DNA of 64,000 bases from NCBI RefSeq assembly GCF_964340395.1, contig NC_135558.1, positions 2,090,501-2,154,500 on the forward strand, written 5' to 3'. A program made the position numbers and the translations under genes. Positions 38,901-50,380 of the stretch are shown piece after piece. A model generated the notes under the pieces. That model ran no database searches and had not been told where the DNA came from. It saw only the letters and a program-made list of their open reading frames with translations. Each line of letters opens with the position of its first letter. Position 1 is the stretch's first letter. The DNA comes from Glandiceps talaboti (lineage: Eukaryota; Hemichordata; Enteropneusta; Spengelidae).

Positions 38901-40026
38901 CAGATTGGCAGGAGCACTGTAAGAGGAGAAGGAAGGGACAACTTATTCCGTTTGCAAGCAGGGCTGTAAGTATACTGTAGATGAAAAAATAATGGGAAAG
39001 ACAGTATTGTTTACATTGGCTGCCAATTAGCTCTTGTATTCAATACACACATGTCTTCTGTTTGTTGTAACTCAATGTAGCTCACCAAACTTCTTAGTGA
39101 TATATGGTACTTTCAGTATACAACTTACAAGTATCTGAAGAGGAGTAAAGTCATGTATCATGGAGCATACAGCTCAGAAAGACAAGAAAGATCCCGAGGA
39201 CTGCATGGTCATCTCCATTGAGTTACAACAAACAGACAACATTTTGTATTGAATACAAGAGCTAATTGGCAGCCAATGTAAACAATACTGTCTTTCCCTT
39301 TATTTTTTCATCTACAATATACTTACAGCCCTGCTTGCATACGGAATAAGTTGTTCCTTCCTTCTCCTTTGGTGTTGAGTGAAACATGTGCACCGTCTGC
39401 AAGCAGGACTACAGTATACTATACTTACCACTTCTGTTTTCCTTCAAAGTCAAAGAATCCAGGTCGGCTTGTATTACATGGACCTGTTTTAGCCTGGAAA
39501 TATAGTAAACAAACGAATTTGATATAACATTAGTAACATAGTTTATAAATACAATAACTATATCGAATCAATGACAATACTATGCAAAATATTACCCTGT
39601 CCAAACTAGCCTTCAAATTAAATTCTGGATATTATAAATAACATATTGTCTAAAATTTAGCTACAGTCCCTCTCTCTCATCTATATGGTAGAGTGACTGT
39701 GATTTAGCATAAACTTTGGCACAGATCAGGTTGACAAGAATAACATTTTAATCCCCCTCTTCAACAAGCCAAACTGCACCCCTCTTACCTTCATTCAATA
39801 ACAATAACATTGATTCAGTTTGTTTTGTTGTTGTTTGTGAGCGACTCATGGTTTCGTATAAGAATCGTATAATATTGTTTACCTGCTTGAATCTTGCATA
39901 AAAATATAATAATTTGTCGTTCTTCAGTTTACCAACGATACTTCTGACGTGCGCTGCTGCGTGTTCGAAACGATCTTCCAGCTCGTGCCCCTCATCATGT
40001 TCGTCGTCTCCGTCCATCATGTCCAT
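35981..40026 (-). CDS. ACBD6: ACBD6 homologue: acyl-CoA-binding domain plus ankyrin repeats (six exons)
   Basis: Exons in transcript order are 39883-40026, 39429-39493, 38415-38609, 36764-36872, 36415-36535 and 35981-36117, totalling 771 bp or 256 residues (human about 282 from memory); every GT-AG junction is in phase. Residues about 17-105 form the acyl-CoA-binding domain, with the four-helix ligand residues conserved: Y43 and K47 in YARFKQ, K69 in FEGKQKW, Y88 in MMEYV. A Glu-rich linker (HREEEEDI) is followed by ankyrin repeats from about 171, with LLHWACDRGHDDVVKLLL and DGQTPLHY, then EFLSIINVLLDNGADP. Domain order and length match ACBD6, which binds long-chain acyl-CoA and supports protein lipidation and membrane lipid supply; that function is family knowledge. 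The start is the first ATG of an acidic MDMMDGDDEH stretch. The gene is head to head with a small membrane-protein gene about 760 bp away. Confidence 0.95.
37031..37150. mobile_element. Short fold-back element in ACBD6 intron 3
   Basis: TCTTCATTC and GAGTGACATAAGGGG on the left (about 37033-37083) pair with CCCTTATGTCACAAG and GAATGAAGA on the right (about 37099-37148). The imperfect arms of about 50 bp enclose a loop of 15-20 bp. No coding content. Confidence 0.55.
38918..39375. repeat. Long, highly similar inverted repeat in ACBD6 intron 2
   Basis: The left arm (about 38918-39085) and right arm (about 39220-39373) are inverted copies of about 160 bp with few differences: GAGAAGGAAGGGACAACTTA, GCAAGCAGGGCTGTAAGTAT and GGCTGCCAATTAGCTCTTG all recur inverted. 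A loop of about 135 bp separates them. The intron transcript could form a long hairpin. A partial third copy of the GCAAGCAGGAC motif lies at 39397-39425, just before the ACBD6 exon 2 donor. Origin may be a palindromic transposon; no target duplication is clear. Confidence 0.85.
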
Positions 40027-40785
40027 TTTGAAAAGTCACACTGTCGTAAAACGGTATTTGCAATGATGAGAGAAAACATGAATATTCATAGCTCAGAACC
40101 AAATTCTTTTCATTCTTTTTGCTAAAGCTTGATATATAATATAAAACCTGTCAAATGAAAGAGTACGTTTACGTAAATGTATAAAAACAATATAAAGATA
40201 TGTCAGAGTGCCGTAAAAGGGTACCATCACCGGAAAATAAATCAAGATGGCAGCGCGCATGGAAATTGAAGTTCGTTCCACTTTCTGTTTGAAATATTTT
40301 TGAATCGTTCTGCACTGAGGAAATTCGTTTGTAACTATCGGCAAGCCAAACGTTACTACAAGTACACTCGACGGTGTGCATGGAATGCATTGTCAAGATA
40401 TTTTATTGGAAGAAGCGGTCAATAACCGCCAACGGTAACAGTACGCCCAGCTCTATAAGTTTTGCACTTCGGACAGTTTGGTCTAAATACCGGAAGTGAT
40501 GAAGCAATATTTTTTCATGCAGAGCTGATGAAAACCCCGGTTTGAATGTCACAAAATTATTGGTTGAAACCGGGTGACTTAAACCAAAATCACAAATAAT
40601 ATTCCGATATTCGTGCCTTCTGTGATTTCAACGGAAACGGGTCCAAAGGTCAATCAACTACAAACAGGACAGGTTGATTGAATATATTGAACCGGGGGTT
40701 GTAGATCACAATATTACAGGGATATTCAAGCAATTTCGGAGGAAAAATACTTCAAGGCGAACACGTTGATTCCTTCAGAAACACC
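40027..40785. promoter_or_regulatory. Candidate bidirectional promoter between ACBD6 and the 40786 gene
   Basis: About 760 bp separate the two divergent start codons. An ETS-type CCGGAAGTG lies at 40490-40498 and a YY1-like AAGATGGCAG at 40244-40253; CpG content is higher than in the flanks. This arrangement fits a shared promoter without a TATA box. The exact start sites are unknown. Confidence 0.45.
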
Positions 40786-41205
40786 ATGACTGTGATGCCA
40801 GTCCCCCGTCGGAGCAGAATTTTCTCCGGTCCTCATGCCACCTGTATGGACTGTGGTGATTCACACATGACCAAACTAAAAAAACATACGAAGGAGGATT
40901 CTTCTTTCGACCTTTATAGAAGAAACACTCTTTTCTATGGCCTTCTCAGGTTTTTACTCTATTTTTGCGCAAGTCAGTCAACATTCCTGGCATTCTTGAT
41001 ATTTGGATCTCTTTTTAGCATAATGTATGTTAGCATACACGGCTTCCTACGATTCCAATATAAGTTGACAGTCCTTCTGATAATGATGAACAGGGACCGT
41101 TTTGACTTCCAAAAATTGAACGATATTATAATCTACTGCATCCACATTGTTATGCTGCTACTTGGAGGATTTGGATGGTGCTGTCTCATGTTTTTAGAAT
41201 ATTGA
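40786..41205 (+). CDS. Small multi-pass membrane protein, 139 residues, family unknown
   Basis: A single-exon frame with ATG at 40786 and TGA at 41203-41205. The N-terminal 45 residues are soluble and basic with a CMDCGDSH stretch (C-x2-C). Hydrophobic segments lie at about 49-62, 65-88 and 112-136, with a charged loop NRDRFDFQKLND between the last two. The composition, the less AT-rich sequence, the 5' region with promoter motifs and an AATAAA at 41421-41426 support a real gene. It vaguely recalls small TMEM proteins such as TMEM243 in the F-x-K-L-x(2)-I-I-Y element before the last helix, but I cannot assign it. An unseen 5' coding exon is possible. Confidence 0.65.
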   Translation: MTVMPVPRRSRIFSGPHATCMDCGDSHMTKLKKHTKEDSSFDLYRRNTLFYGLLRFLLYFCASQSTFLAFLIFGSLFSIMYVSIHGFLRFQYKLTVLLIMMNRDRFDFQKLNDIIIYCIHIVMLLLGGFGWCCLMFLEY

Positions 41206-42028
41206 AGATCTTCCAGATATACACTTTGATACTTTAGCCACGAGAGTACTTTGAAAGCTCATAAAAATATCTCAATTATTATCATCCATTTAATGGAATG
41301 TTTCTTTTGTAGTCAAGTGTGTTGTCATAGTAGTAGTTGCCAAGCAACAAACCTAGTCTGTGATGTAGTATTTTATTTAGCTAACCTGAAGGACACTGGA
41401 CCCAGTTGATAGCAATTTTGAATAAATGAGCTCGAACATCTAGGAATCCTTTTAACAGCGTAGTCTAAGTCCATACTCTTACATCCCTACCATGTATATA
41501 AAGTTGGTCTCAGAATCAGAATCAGTCTCAGTTTCAGCCTCAGATTCAGCTTCAAATAGTCTTATATTCAAAAAAAGCAATCAAGCAGGGAATAATAATG
41601 TTGAGGCTCAGACTCTCCAAGAAATGTTCCCTCTTCACACTCACTTGACAGGGGTGGAGAATTGTATCATCATGTATGGAAAAAATCACCTAATTCAGAG
41701 ATAAAAGCTTGTCACCAAGACATTTGTGGTAGGTCAAAGTTCAGCTGATGTATGTATGTTGGTAGACTAGTCCAATGATGTATATGTTTAAAAAGATTTT
41801 AATCTTATGTAAAATTCAGTAGAAGTACTATTTTATGGTGAGGTGGGGCATTTCCTGTAGTCTCTTAAATATTATTTCTTTATTTGATGGTATTCGTTAT
41901 GTGTCATTGTGATGTTCGGTATATGAGGCCAAATCTTAGGCTCAATATGACTCATGAGACTTGTCCTTCAATGTGAATCTGATTCTGAATCTGAAACTAA
42001 GTTTGTACTCATTCCCTAATATTACTAT

Positions 42029-42348
42029 CTCTTTCATTTTGTTTGGGTTACAAAACAGGCTACAGTACACAACAAGTATGCTGGCCCAAGTTTTCTTCAG
42101 TTTTGCCATTGTGGATACTCTAACATCCATAACCCTTAGCATATTACTTGTCTCCAGTTTGTTTGGGTTACAAAATTGATGAGGTACACACCATATACAT
42201 TGGGTGCAATATTCTTTAGTATTGCCATGGTGGGTACTCTAACATCCCTAAACCTAATGTTACTTGGCTCCTTCATTTTGTATTGGTTACAAAACAGACT
42301 AGGATACACAACATATATACTGGGTCCAGTCTTCTTTATTTTTGATGT
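42029..42348. repeat. Diverged ~118-bp tandem repeat, three copies
   Basis: Copies begin near 42029, 42157 and 42273 and share TTGGGTTACAAAA, TACACA, CTTTAGTATTGCCAT-like and TACTCTAACATCC blocks at about 75-80% similarity. The first copies are open on plus (61-residue-scale hydrophobic peptide with LFGLQN at both ends), but there is no gene context. Confidence 0.65.
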
Positions 42349-42805
42349 TTTTTAAATTGATTCTAATCTCACAGAACAGATCAACATATCCATTTTCCTC
42401 GTCCCATGACTTTAATTTTGAATGTAGGAAATTTTATGACAAAAATACTAATCCCCCAAAAAATATTGTGTGGTTCCGATTACGCTCGATTTTAGAACAG
42501 ATGGGGTAGGTAGATTTTTTATTTTATTTTTTAGATATTTTTTTTTTCATATGTGAGTGTCTAGTTCAGGTTTTCCATTGAATTCCAAATGGCCTCTGTG
42601 TTATTTATTTCTTCCCATCAGATGTACATGTACAGCCATTACAAATTGAAAGAACAGTTTTATATTGTCTTCTTAATTTAAAGTCAGTTTCCGCATCCAC
42701 TACTTCTTGCAAGACGTCACAATTTTCGTGATTTTATTATTTTTTCTCAAATACATGAAAAACTTGGTGGGGGTCGGGTAACCGGAACCAAACAATTTTT
42801 TTATT

Positions 42806-43204
42806 AGGCCTTAAAGGGAACACCACTCCAGGAAATCAGGAAATAGATACATTTTCATAAACTTTCGGTTCTGGAGAGCCATTTTGTGATTTCATATCAC
42901 ATAAATTTCACACGATTACCAAGAACACCAAATTGAAACTCTTGTTGACTATTTAACTAAGGTTAATACATAGAACTGTTTTGGAGTCATGAATATTCAG
43001 TGTGCATCTAATAAGTATGCATGTCTGTTCATTAAGTCCCATGATGCAACAGTGGAGTAGTGTCACGACAATAGCAATGAAATAGAGTTTCAATTCGGTG
43101 TTTCTTGGCAATCATGCAGAATTTATGTGAAATCGTGAATGGACTTTCCGGAACCCAAAGTTTATGAAAATATCGTTATTTTTTGGAGTGGCATTCCTCT
43201 TTAA
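42806..43204. mobile_element. TTAA-flanked palindromic MITE, ~395 bp
   Basis: Left end TTAAAGGGAACACCACTCCA and right end TGGAGTGGCATTCCTCTTTA followed by A are inverted. Similarity continues inward through TTTTCATAAACTTT and through the pair GATTACCAAGAA and TTCTTGGCAATC to about 150 bp from each end. Both ends adjoin TTAA. No coding content. The TTAA duplication points to a piggyBac-type origin by inference. Confidence 0.78.
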
Positions 43205-44788
43205 TTGTCGTTGCCTTAAATAGAATTTTATCAGCTAGACAAGTCATAGATTTGTTAAAGAGAACTTCTTAGGCTATGAAATGTCAATACTGGCTGTACC
43301 AATCTGCCTTGTACACTATGACCTCTGACCTCAACACATCAATTTACATAAACCATGACCTCTGACCCTGAATGTCTTCAATTACAATCATAGTGACTTC
43401 GTTACGATTTCCACACAGGTTTAGAGATTCTGACAGTTATTGTGACAAGTATCATCAATTGACAGATATCTAGACATGGCAGGATCATGACAGAGTCATT
43501 TTTTGTGTAAGAGTTTCATTAAATGAGGTTCCTGAAATATGATGATTTTTCTATGTTTTCCACAAAATTTTGATGTTGATTTGTCAAAAGTATTTAAAAA
43601 AATGTGTAAATCAAGCTATAGTAAACTAAGATAGCCACTGTAAGCAATCCTTGGACATTGATGTAATTGTATTCACAATAGGGTGGCATCTGTGATAGCA
43701 AGTTTTCCTCATGTTGCCCACATTCATTCAACCTCATTTTTACACTATTACAAGGTGATTATATCCACATACGCAAGACACTGATATCATCCAATTGTGT
43801 AATCTACCAAAAACAAAACCCATATTTTTAGTTTGTATCTTCTATCTTAGTTTACATATAGCTTGCTTTCCTTGGTAGTATCGTTTTTATAGTTGTTGCT
43901 TTTTTGCATAGTTCTATATTTTTATGATGAATAATTTATTCATTATTTGTAATAATAACCCAAATCAATATCATCAGTAGCCTAGAATCTAGTTGTGTTG
44001 GAATTGTTGGTTCTCACCTTTCCTCTACCAAGCCTGACATTTCACTAGGGACCGTTTATTCATACCTAAAATTAGACTATGATTTCCTGCAGCAACAATT
44101 GAATATGGTAATTATATTTTACATCATATAACTCAACCCTCCAAGTTGGTTCTAATCATATGGTGAGGCTATTGATGTCACCTGGGAAACATTACATCAT
44201 ATAGCCCAACTCTCCAAGTTGGTTCTAATTACATGGTGATGCTATTGGTGTCATCTCACAGATGGAAAAATTAAAAACACAATATGAATTTCACCTGATT
44301 TCTGACCAAAACTTAATTAAAGTAAAACATTATCTAACAAAACCCTAAAAATGGTAGAGGAAACTGTGAGTGCCAAAATCACCACTCGGCTCGACTCTAG
44401 ACTATGTCAACAGCTAGTCCTGATTTGTGCATGTTTTTGGAATATATAACACCATAAAGATGTTTCCAGAAAAAAAATTGCTTAAGAACACCAAAAGTGC
44501 TGGACCTAAAGAATAAAATGTGTTAATAATTTCTTTTTAATGAAAGCTGTTTTCAAGAAGTATGCTGCAGAATTTGTGCAATGTCAACTTTATATCCTAA
44601 ATATTTGGGATATGACTGTTTATTATGCTATCTTTGTATTTTGTATTTTGTATTTTGGGGGCTTTTTTGAATAAAAAAATATTCACAAGATCATGAATTA
44701 GTTTTTGGAGTAGTTAGTTTCTGGAGCTACAGGTATATAAACTGTCAGATAGATTTTACCTCCTGTGAGTTGTAAGCTGACAAGGAAC

Positions 44789-45017
<229 letters not shown>

Positions 45018-46376
45018 CTATTTACATCACCAATTGAGAGTAGACCTGGTTTTACTCCACAACAAAAAGTTAGGCCAATCAAAAAAAATATTGTATTACT
45101 GATAACGCAACCGACCATAGTTTAAGCAGCCGACCCTAAACATGTTTATATATGCAAAAAGGTACAATTATGACAATTTACTTCTATTTCACTGTAGATT
45201 TTCTTGCCAAACTATCTTTGGTTACTTTTTCAAAATCACATTCCAGAGAGAAATGATGTCATTTCAGCCTATAACAGCTGCATATTGTGTTTGTCTACTT
45301 CTGAATCACATAATTGTCTTCATTTACTTCTTTTACACCTCATCAACTTTTACAGAATTATTGTGACCAATGAGTATCTTATCTTTGAGTCAAATTCATT
45401 TTTAAATAAAAAGTAAAATAAAATAAAATTCTGACCTACCTACCCTATTTTCTGAAGTCATGTTACTGGAAACAAACATTTTTTTTATGTTTGCCTTATT
45501 GGAGCATATAATCCCTTTTTGTAATGGTACAGAAATAAATGACTTCTAGGTTTAAAAATGATTATTGATAAAACTTATAAATACCATAATGTGTGCTGTT
45601 CGAACGATTTCAAAAACTTCTACTCGTAGAGGTTGGCTGGTTGGCTCTCCAACGCCTGTGGTTTACAGTACTTTTTAACAATAACACTAAAATACCGTCG
45701 TTGGCGGCGCTCTACGCGTACGCGGGTTATAACGACCGTGGATGTGTGGAGCGATACACATATCGGCTTATGGTAAAACTAATATCAAGTTTACCAAGAT
45801 CCATCAACCAAGTACATCATCTGTAAAGTTTAAGGATATGTGTCATATTTTGACGTAATTGTCACGGTCGCATTCCTAAAGTCTTAGTTACTAAGATCAT
45901 GTACAAACATTGATATAATTAGTGACTGTTGATAGCATAATCAGAACGAACGGACGGACGATTGGAGCAAGGATGAGATTTATGATTGGAGGAACAACCC
46001 AGATCTAGAACCAGAACGAGGCAAAATGATATAGAGGCGACTGAGATAGAGGCGACTGAGATCAATATTGGGCGACATAGCCAGACGGTAACATGTAGTG
46101 TATAGCCTTGTAACTCTTGGAATGTTACATCGGTATATTTGTTGATGGTCATTGTCAACAACTATCTATATGAACGACAACATTTCAAAAAGTGTACCCG
46201 TACCCCTGACGAACCTCGGTGACGAACAAACATTTTTTTTAAAAAGTAAAGTTTATACCATTCATTTTATACCTTTTATGAAATTTAACTTATATGTATT
46301 ATCACGATGATCAATAAACTTTAGACGCAAAAAAATGTTTTCTCAGCCATTTCTAGGTAATGCCTCAGACCGCTAT

Positions 46377-46420
46377 GGTGGTGGTGGTGGTGGTGGTGGT
46401 GGTGGTGGTGGTGGTGGTGG
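46377..46420. repeat. (GGT)n microsatellite
   Basis: About 14 consecutive GGT triplets. Confidence 0.95.
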
Positions 46421-47149
46421 CATTATAGTGGTATGAGGTAATTCCAACTTAACCACCTGTAGGATTCAAGAGTTGGTTAAAGCATAGACGGGGAGGGGGG
46501 AGGGGCTATGTTCCCCTCCACTGTATATAGTTAAAGCCTATTAAAATACCAATATATATTTGGTCATGTCATGTTGAAGAGTACAATGACATTACTAGAA
46601 GAACACCTGGACAAACAAATTTGTGACAGAAATCATCGCTTTAGTTTCACGACATCCCGACGACAACGAACGAACACGGGGACAGCGCCATCAGGCGGTA
46701 AGTGAAAAAAATACTGCCTCGTGCGATTATTGTTCGTGTAAAAGATGCACATTGTATAAATGCAACCAGTATTTTTTCCTAGGTTTTAAGATATTAATTA
46801 CGCTTAATGCATTTATGAGAGTCTAGCAATGCTGTCCTTTTAACTGTATCAAACATTATTGTAAAAATACGTACAGAGAAAGCAGAAAATATAACATACA
46901 TATGACGTTGACATTAGTGAAAAGCTGTCTTAATTAAGGCAATATTGTGCATGTCTAATGGAACGGAAAGGTTCATCCTATTAGTAGGAATGAAAATGTA
47001 TATTAAGTAAAATAGTACCTTAAGTACATTAATAATGTTAGTTTTTATATATCGCTTTCCCACACTGTGCACTTTTAATACAATTATTACCCTTGGTATG
47101 GACTTATAGCGGCACAATGGCCTTTATACATTCTCAACTCCCCGGGAAC

Positions 47150-47375
47150 CGGAAGCATACACTCATATTGCAGTCTTCATAAGCGAATAGGAATAATGCA
47201 TTCACATTGCAACTTCTATCCTACCAGGTCCCCAATTATACAGCTGGGTTGATTGGGGCATGGTACACATCCTGCAAAAGGACTTTATCTATTCAGAAAC
47301 AAACGGCAGCGGTGAGACTAGAACCTTCAATCTGCAGATTCCGAGCCGATAGCTCTAAAGATGACTCCACATGAA
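47150..47375 (-). mobile_element. tRNA-derived SINE (5'-degenerate)
   Basis: Read on the minus strand, AGAGCTATCGGCTCGGAATC precedes a pol III B-box-like GGTTCTAGTC (47316-47325), as in tRNA-headed SINEs. It continues into a body with AAGTCCTTTTGCAGG and CCCAGCTGTATAATTGGGGA, the kind of central domain shared by many metazoan SINEs. The A-box region is degenerate. The 3' limit near 47150 is approximate. Family not assigned. Confidence 0.6.
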
Positions 47376-48387
47376 ATATTGTATTAAACATTACAAAACG
47401 AGTTAAGACTAAATATCATTAAAGAAAGTAAGAAAAACATCAAATTTTCTTTTGCTTTCAATTAACCTAAATTGACACAATGTTATTCATGCTGTAAGGA
47501 AATGACAAACGTCTAAAAGAAATTTACGCTCTTTGACTTGCTGAAATCTGAAACATCTTGGATAATGAGACTCGAGGGATTTTATTATTATGTGGAGGTC
47601 ACCACTGCCCCTACAAAAGTTGACTTTCAGCGACATCAAGTTGGTGCTGCTGTATGCAAATAAGCAATGCTACAATTAATTAACTTTACATATGCGAGGT
47701 GTATGTAGTCATCCTTTTATCTAATATAATATGAAATTCAATTTTCTCATTTGATTCTGTTAGAAACGAACAACACATCTCCCTGAAAATGTTGATTTCA
47801 GTTAATAATGTATCGTTCCATTTAGATCAACCTTAAGTGGTTACATCTCATACGAGAGTTGCTGGGCAAAATACAATGTTTGATGACGTTGATTTTTGCT
47901 GGTACATACAGTCATTCAAACTTATGACAACACCTCTAGAGTAAGTCGCTAGGCAGACATATCTCATAAGTATCTGTATTTCAGATACGTATCAAGTTCG
48001 CTATTCTTTCAAATGACAATTATTTGTGACCACTTGACCTCACAACATTTTCAAATCTGGAATCGTCCAAATACAGTGACATCACACATGACCATGACTT
48101 ACTGTTTCTTAATCACTCTGACTTTAAGAATTGCATCAATATTACGGATATGCATCGTGATCACTATTTAGACTTTGTATTGCAATGGATATCACAATTA
48201 AACCTTTGTGATAGTGCTTATTTTGTATTTAATATTCTGTTACAAGTTATTTATTTATGTAGTTGTTTGTTTTTGAGCTTTGTTTGCAGAAGTTCTCATA
48301 TTGGCAACCCTACCTCGCTGGTAGTCAATCATACTGATCCTTAGTAGTACGTAACATAAAAGTGTTATCTAGTAGATGTAATACTAT

Positions 48388-48390
<3 letters not shown>

Positions 48391-48471
<81 letters not shown>
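48391..48471. repeat. (GT)n microsatellite
   Basis: About 80 bp of GT/TG dinucleotides with one TATATGTGCG interruption. Confidence 0.97.
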
Positions 48472-48473
<2 letters not shown>

Positions 48474-48709
48474 AATAGGTCTACTACATATTCTGTTTAC
48501 CAATCTCTCCTCTTCATAGTACAAGTGAACACAGGGTGGTAGTGGGGATGGGAATATTTTAATGTGATACATAAACTTTAAAGAAAGGATATGAACGTCA
48601 TTTAATCTTTTGACTGAATAGCTATTCTGTTCTTCTAAGCATGATATCGGTTTTTTAATATTGTTATTGTCCTCCGTCTTTTTTCTAGATTATACAGCTC
48701 TACCTTGAC

Positions 48710-49104
48710 GAATGAATGAATGAATGAATGAACGAACGAACGAGCGAGCGAGCGAATGAATGAGTGAATGAATGAATGAATGAATGAATGAATGAATGAA
48801 TGAATGAATGAATGAATGAATGAACGAACGAACGAACGAACGAACGAACGAACGAACGAACGAACGAACGGACGGACGGACGGACGGACGGACGGACGGA
48901 TGGATGGATGGATGGATGGCTAGCTGGCTGGCCGACTGACGGCGACTGACTGACTGACTGGATGGCTGGATGGATGGATGGATGGATGACCGACCGACTG
49001 ACCGGATGGATGGATGGGTGGCTGGCTGGCTGGCTGGCTTGATGGATGGATGGGATGACTGGATGGATGGATGGATGGAAGGCTGGCTGGCTGGCTGGCT
49101 GGAT
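48710..49104. repeat. Compound tetranucleotide array of shifting motif
   Basis: Successive blocks of GAAT, CGAA, CGAG, GAAT, CGAA, CGGA, TGGA, TGGC, CTGA, TGGA and CTGG tetramers, each mostly one substitution from its neighbour. The long Ser-Ile-His-Pro and Ser-Phe-Val-Arg frames on the minus strand are artefacts of the repeat. Confidence 0.96.
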
Positions 49105-50380
49105 AAAGTAGTAAATAGCCAAATGTATGATACCATGTTATCATTTGGTAAGTAAATACATGTATGTCGAGGACGAATGAAAGAACTACGGGGTGCTTAC
49201 AATTGTAGATTTGACTTGTACCCTGAAATAGCAATAACAGCATGTATTATCAAATAGATCACTTTCTATCATGTAATAGACAATGTCTTGTAGGTAGTAA
49301 ATGAAGTCAAATCGATTCTTGTCATCGACCTAGACAACCATTATATTTTATGTTCTAGATTTTCTTGCTAATTGTGTTTGTCTTGGGTTACTTCATAGTA
49401 CTCCACTTTCTACGTTTATTTGAAGTCGTACTCAGGTAATAGTTTTTTCTCCTTTCCTTCGTACCTACTAAGGTAATTGAAGTATATATGTTATTTCGTT
49501 ATGGCACTATGCTCACTCATAAAAGTGAAAATATTCGGCGCCACGACCCCTACACGTCATATATGTAATCACGTGATCAATTTTGATTGGTTCCCAACAA
49601 ATGTATAACCGTACAGCTCTAATTACTAGTATTGTCACGGTAATTTTCCGCATAATTGCCGTGGAGAATTGGACTGAGATTTAAATGTAATTCCACGATA
49701 CTATGTGGACGAAACTCTATCTCAAATAACTCTCTATGGAATTATGAATGGTTGAAAAGACCGTGTCTATATCTGTGTATATTTAACGTGTTAAATAACG
49801 TGTGTGTGTAAATAACCTACGATAATGTTTACATAATAACGGTGAAGATAACACCTAAACATACAAATGATAACTAAATAAGTTTATGTACCTAGTAAAT
49901 AGAGTTCGCCAATGACCGATTTATGATAGTCTCATGGCAGAACGCCATATGGAAGTACTAATACTACTATGATGTAGGTGAACTGAAATTGGGCGTTTTA
50001 AACAGGTAATTGTGTGCCATGTATTATGTAGTAGGGTTGGGGTCACTCCGACGTTGTAATAAGCTATTAGAGACGTGAGATGAGAAATTTAAATTCTAGT
50101 GGGCACCTTATATCATCAGTCATTCTTCAGAACGTGACCGCGATGCAGGAAGACGGGGGGAGTTTCTCCTACCTCATGTGAGCTTAAGTCATTTTAGAAT
50201 CTCGAATTTTACCTGGATTTTTCTCCGCGGCTTAAGTGTACAGTTAGTATGGATTTATATAAACGTTGTATACAGTACTCGTGTGTTTATCAGGACAGGT
50301 GGAACTGAGTCAACGGAACAACTGAACCATGGCTCTAACAGCGTCGTCACTGTGACCGTGGTTGGAAGTCAACGTCAGGA
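49105..50380 (+). promoter_or_regulatory. 5' flank / leader region of the AJM1-like gene
   Basis: A possible promoter cluster lies at 49553-49590: CRE-like CACGTCAT (49553-49560), palindromic ATCACGTGAT (49568-49577) and a CCAAT-box GATTGG (49585-49590). An in-frame TAA at 50336-50338 precedes the start codon. A TTTATCAG|GACAGG site at about 50292 could be a 3' splice site of a leader exon. Otherwise no features. Confidence 0.35.

Larger units (their letters stand above)
41206..44788. other. Gene-free stretch with diverged repeats
   Basis: No supported gene. It contains the 3' flank of the 40786 gene, a three-copy diverged tandem repeat of about 118 bp at 42029-42348 (shared GGGTTACAAAA and ATACTCTAACATCC-like blocks), a TTAA-flanked palindrome (listed separately), and a two-copy repeat of about 75 bp at 44120-44265 (CTCCAAGTTGGTTCTAAT twice). 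Confidence 0.6.
45018..48385. other. Gene-free stretch
   Basis: No supported gene. A (GGT)n tract is at 46377-46420. The less AT-rich patch around 45590-45780 and a GCG|GTAAGTG donor-like site at about 46700 could be remote 5' exons of the AJM1-like gene, but this cannot be shown. A SINE at 47150-47375 is listed separately. Confidence 0.5.

Noticed and set aside
48690-49243. Frames of about 107-148 residues rich in Ser-Ile-His-Pro and Ser-Phe-Val-Arg
   Set aside because: Translations of the compound tetranucleotide array; overlapping frames are all open.
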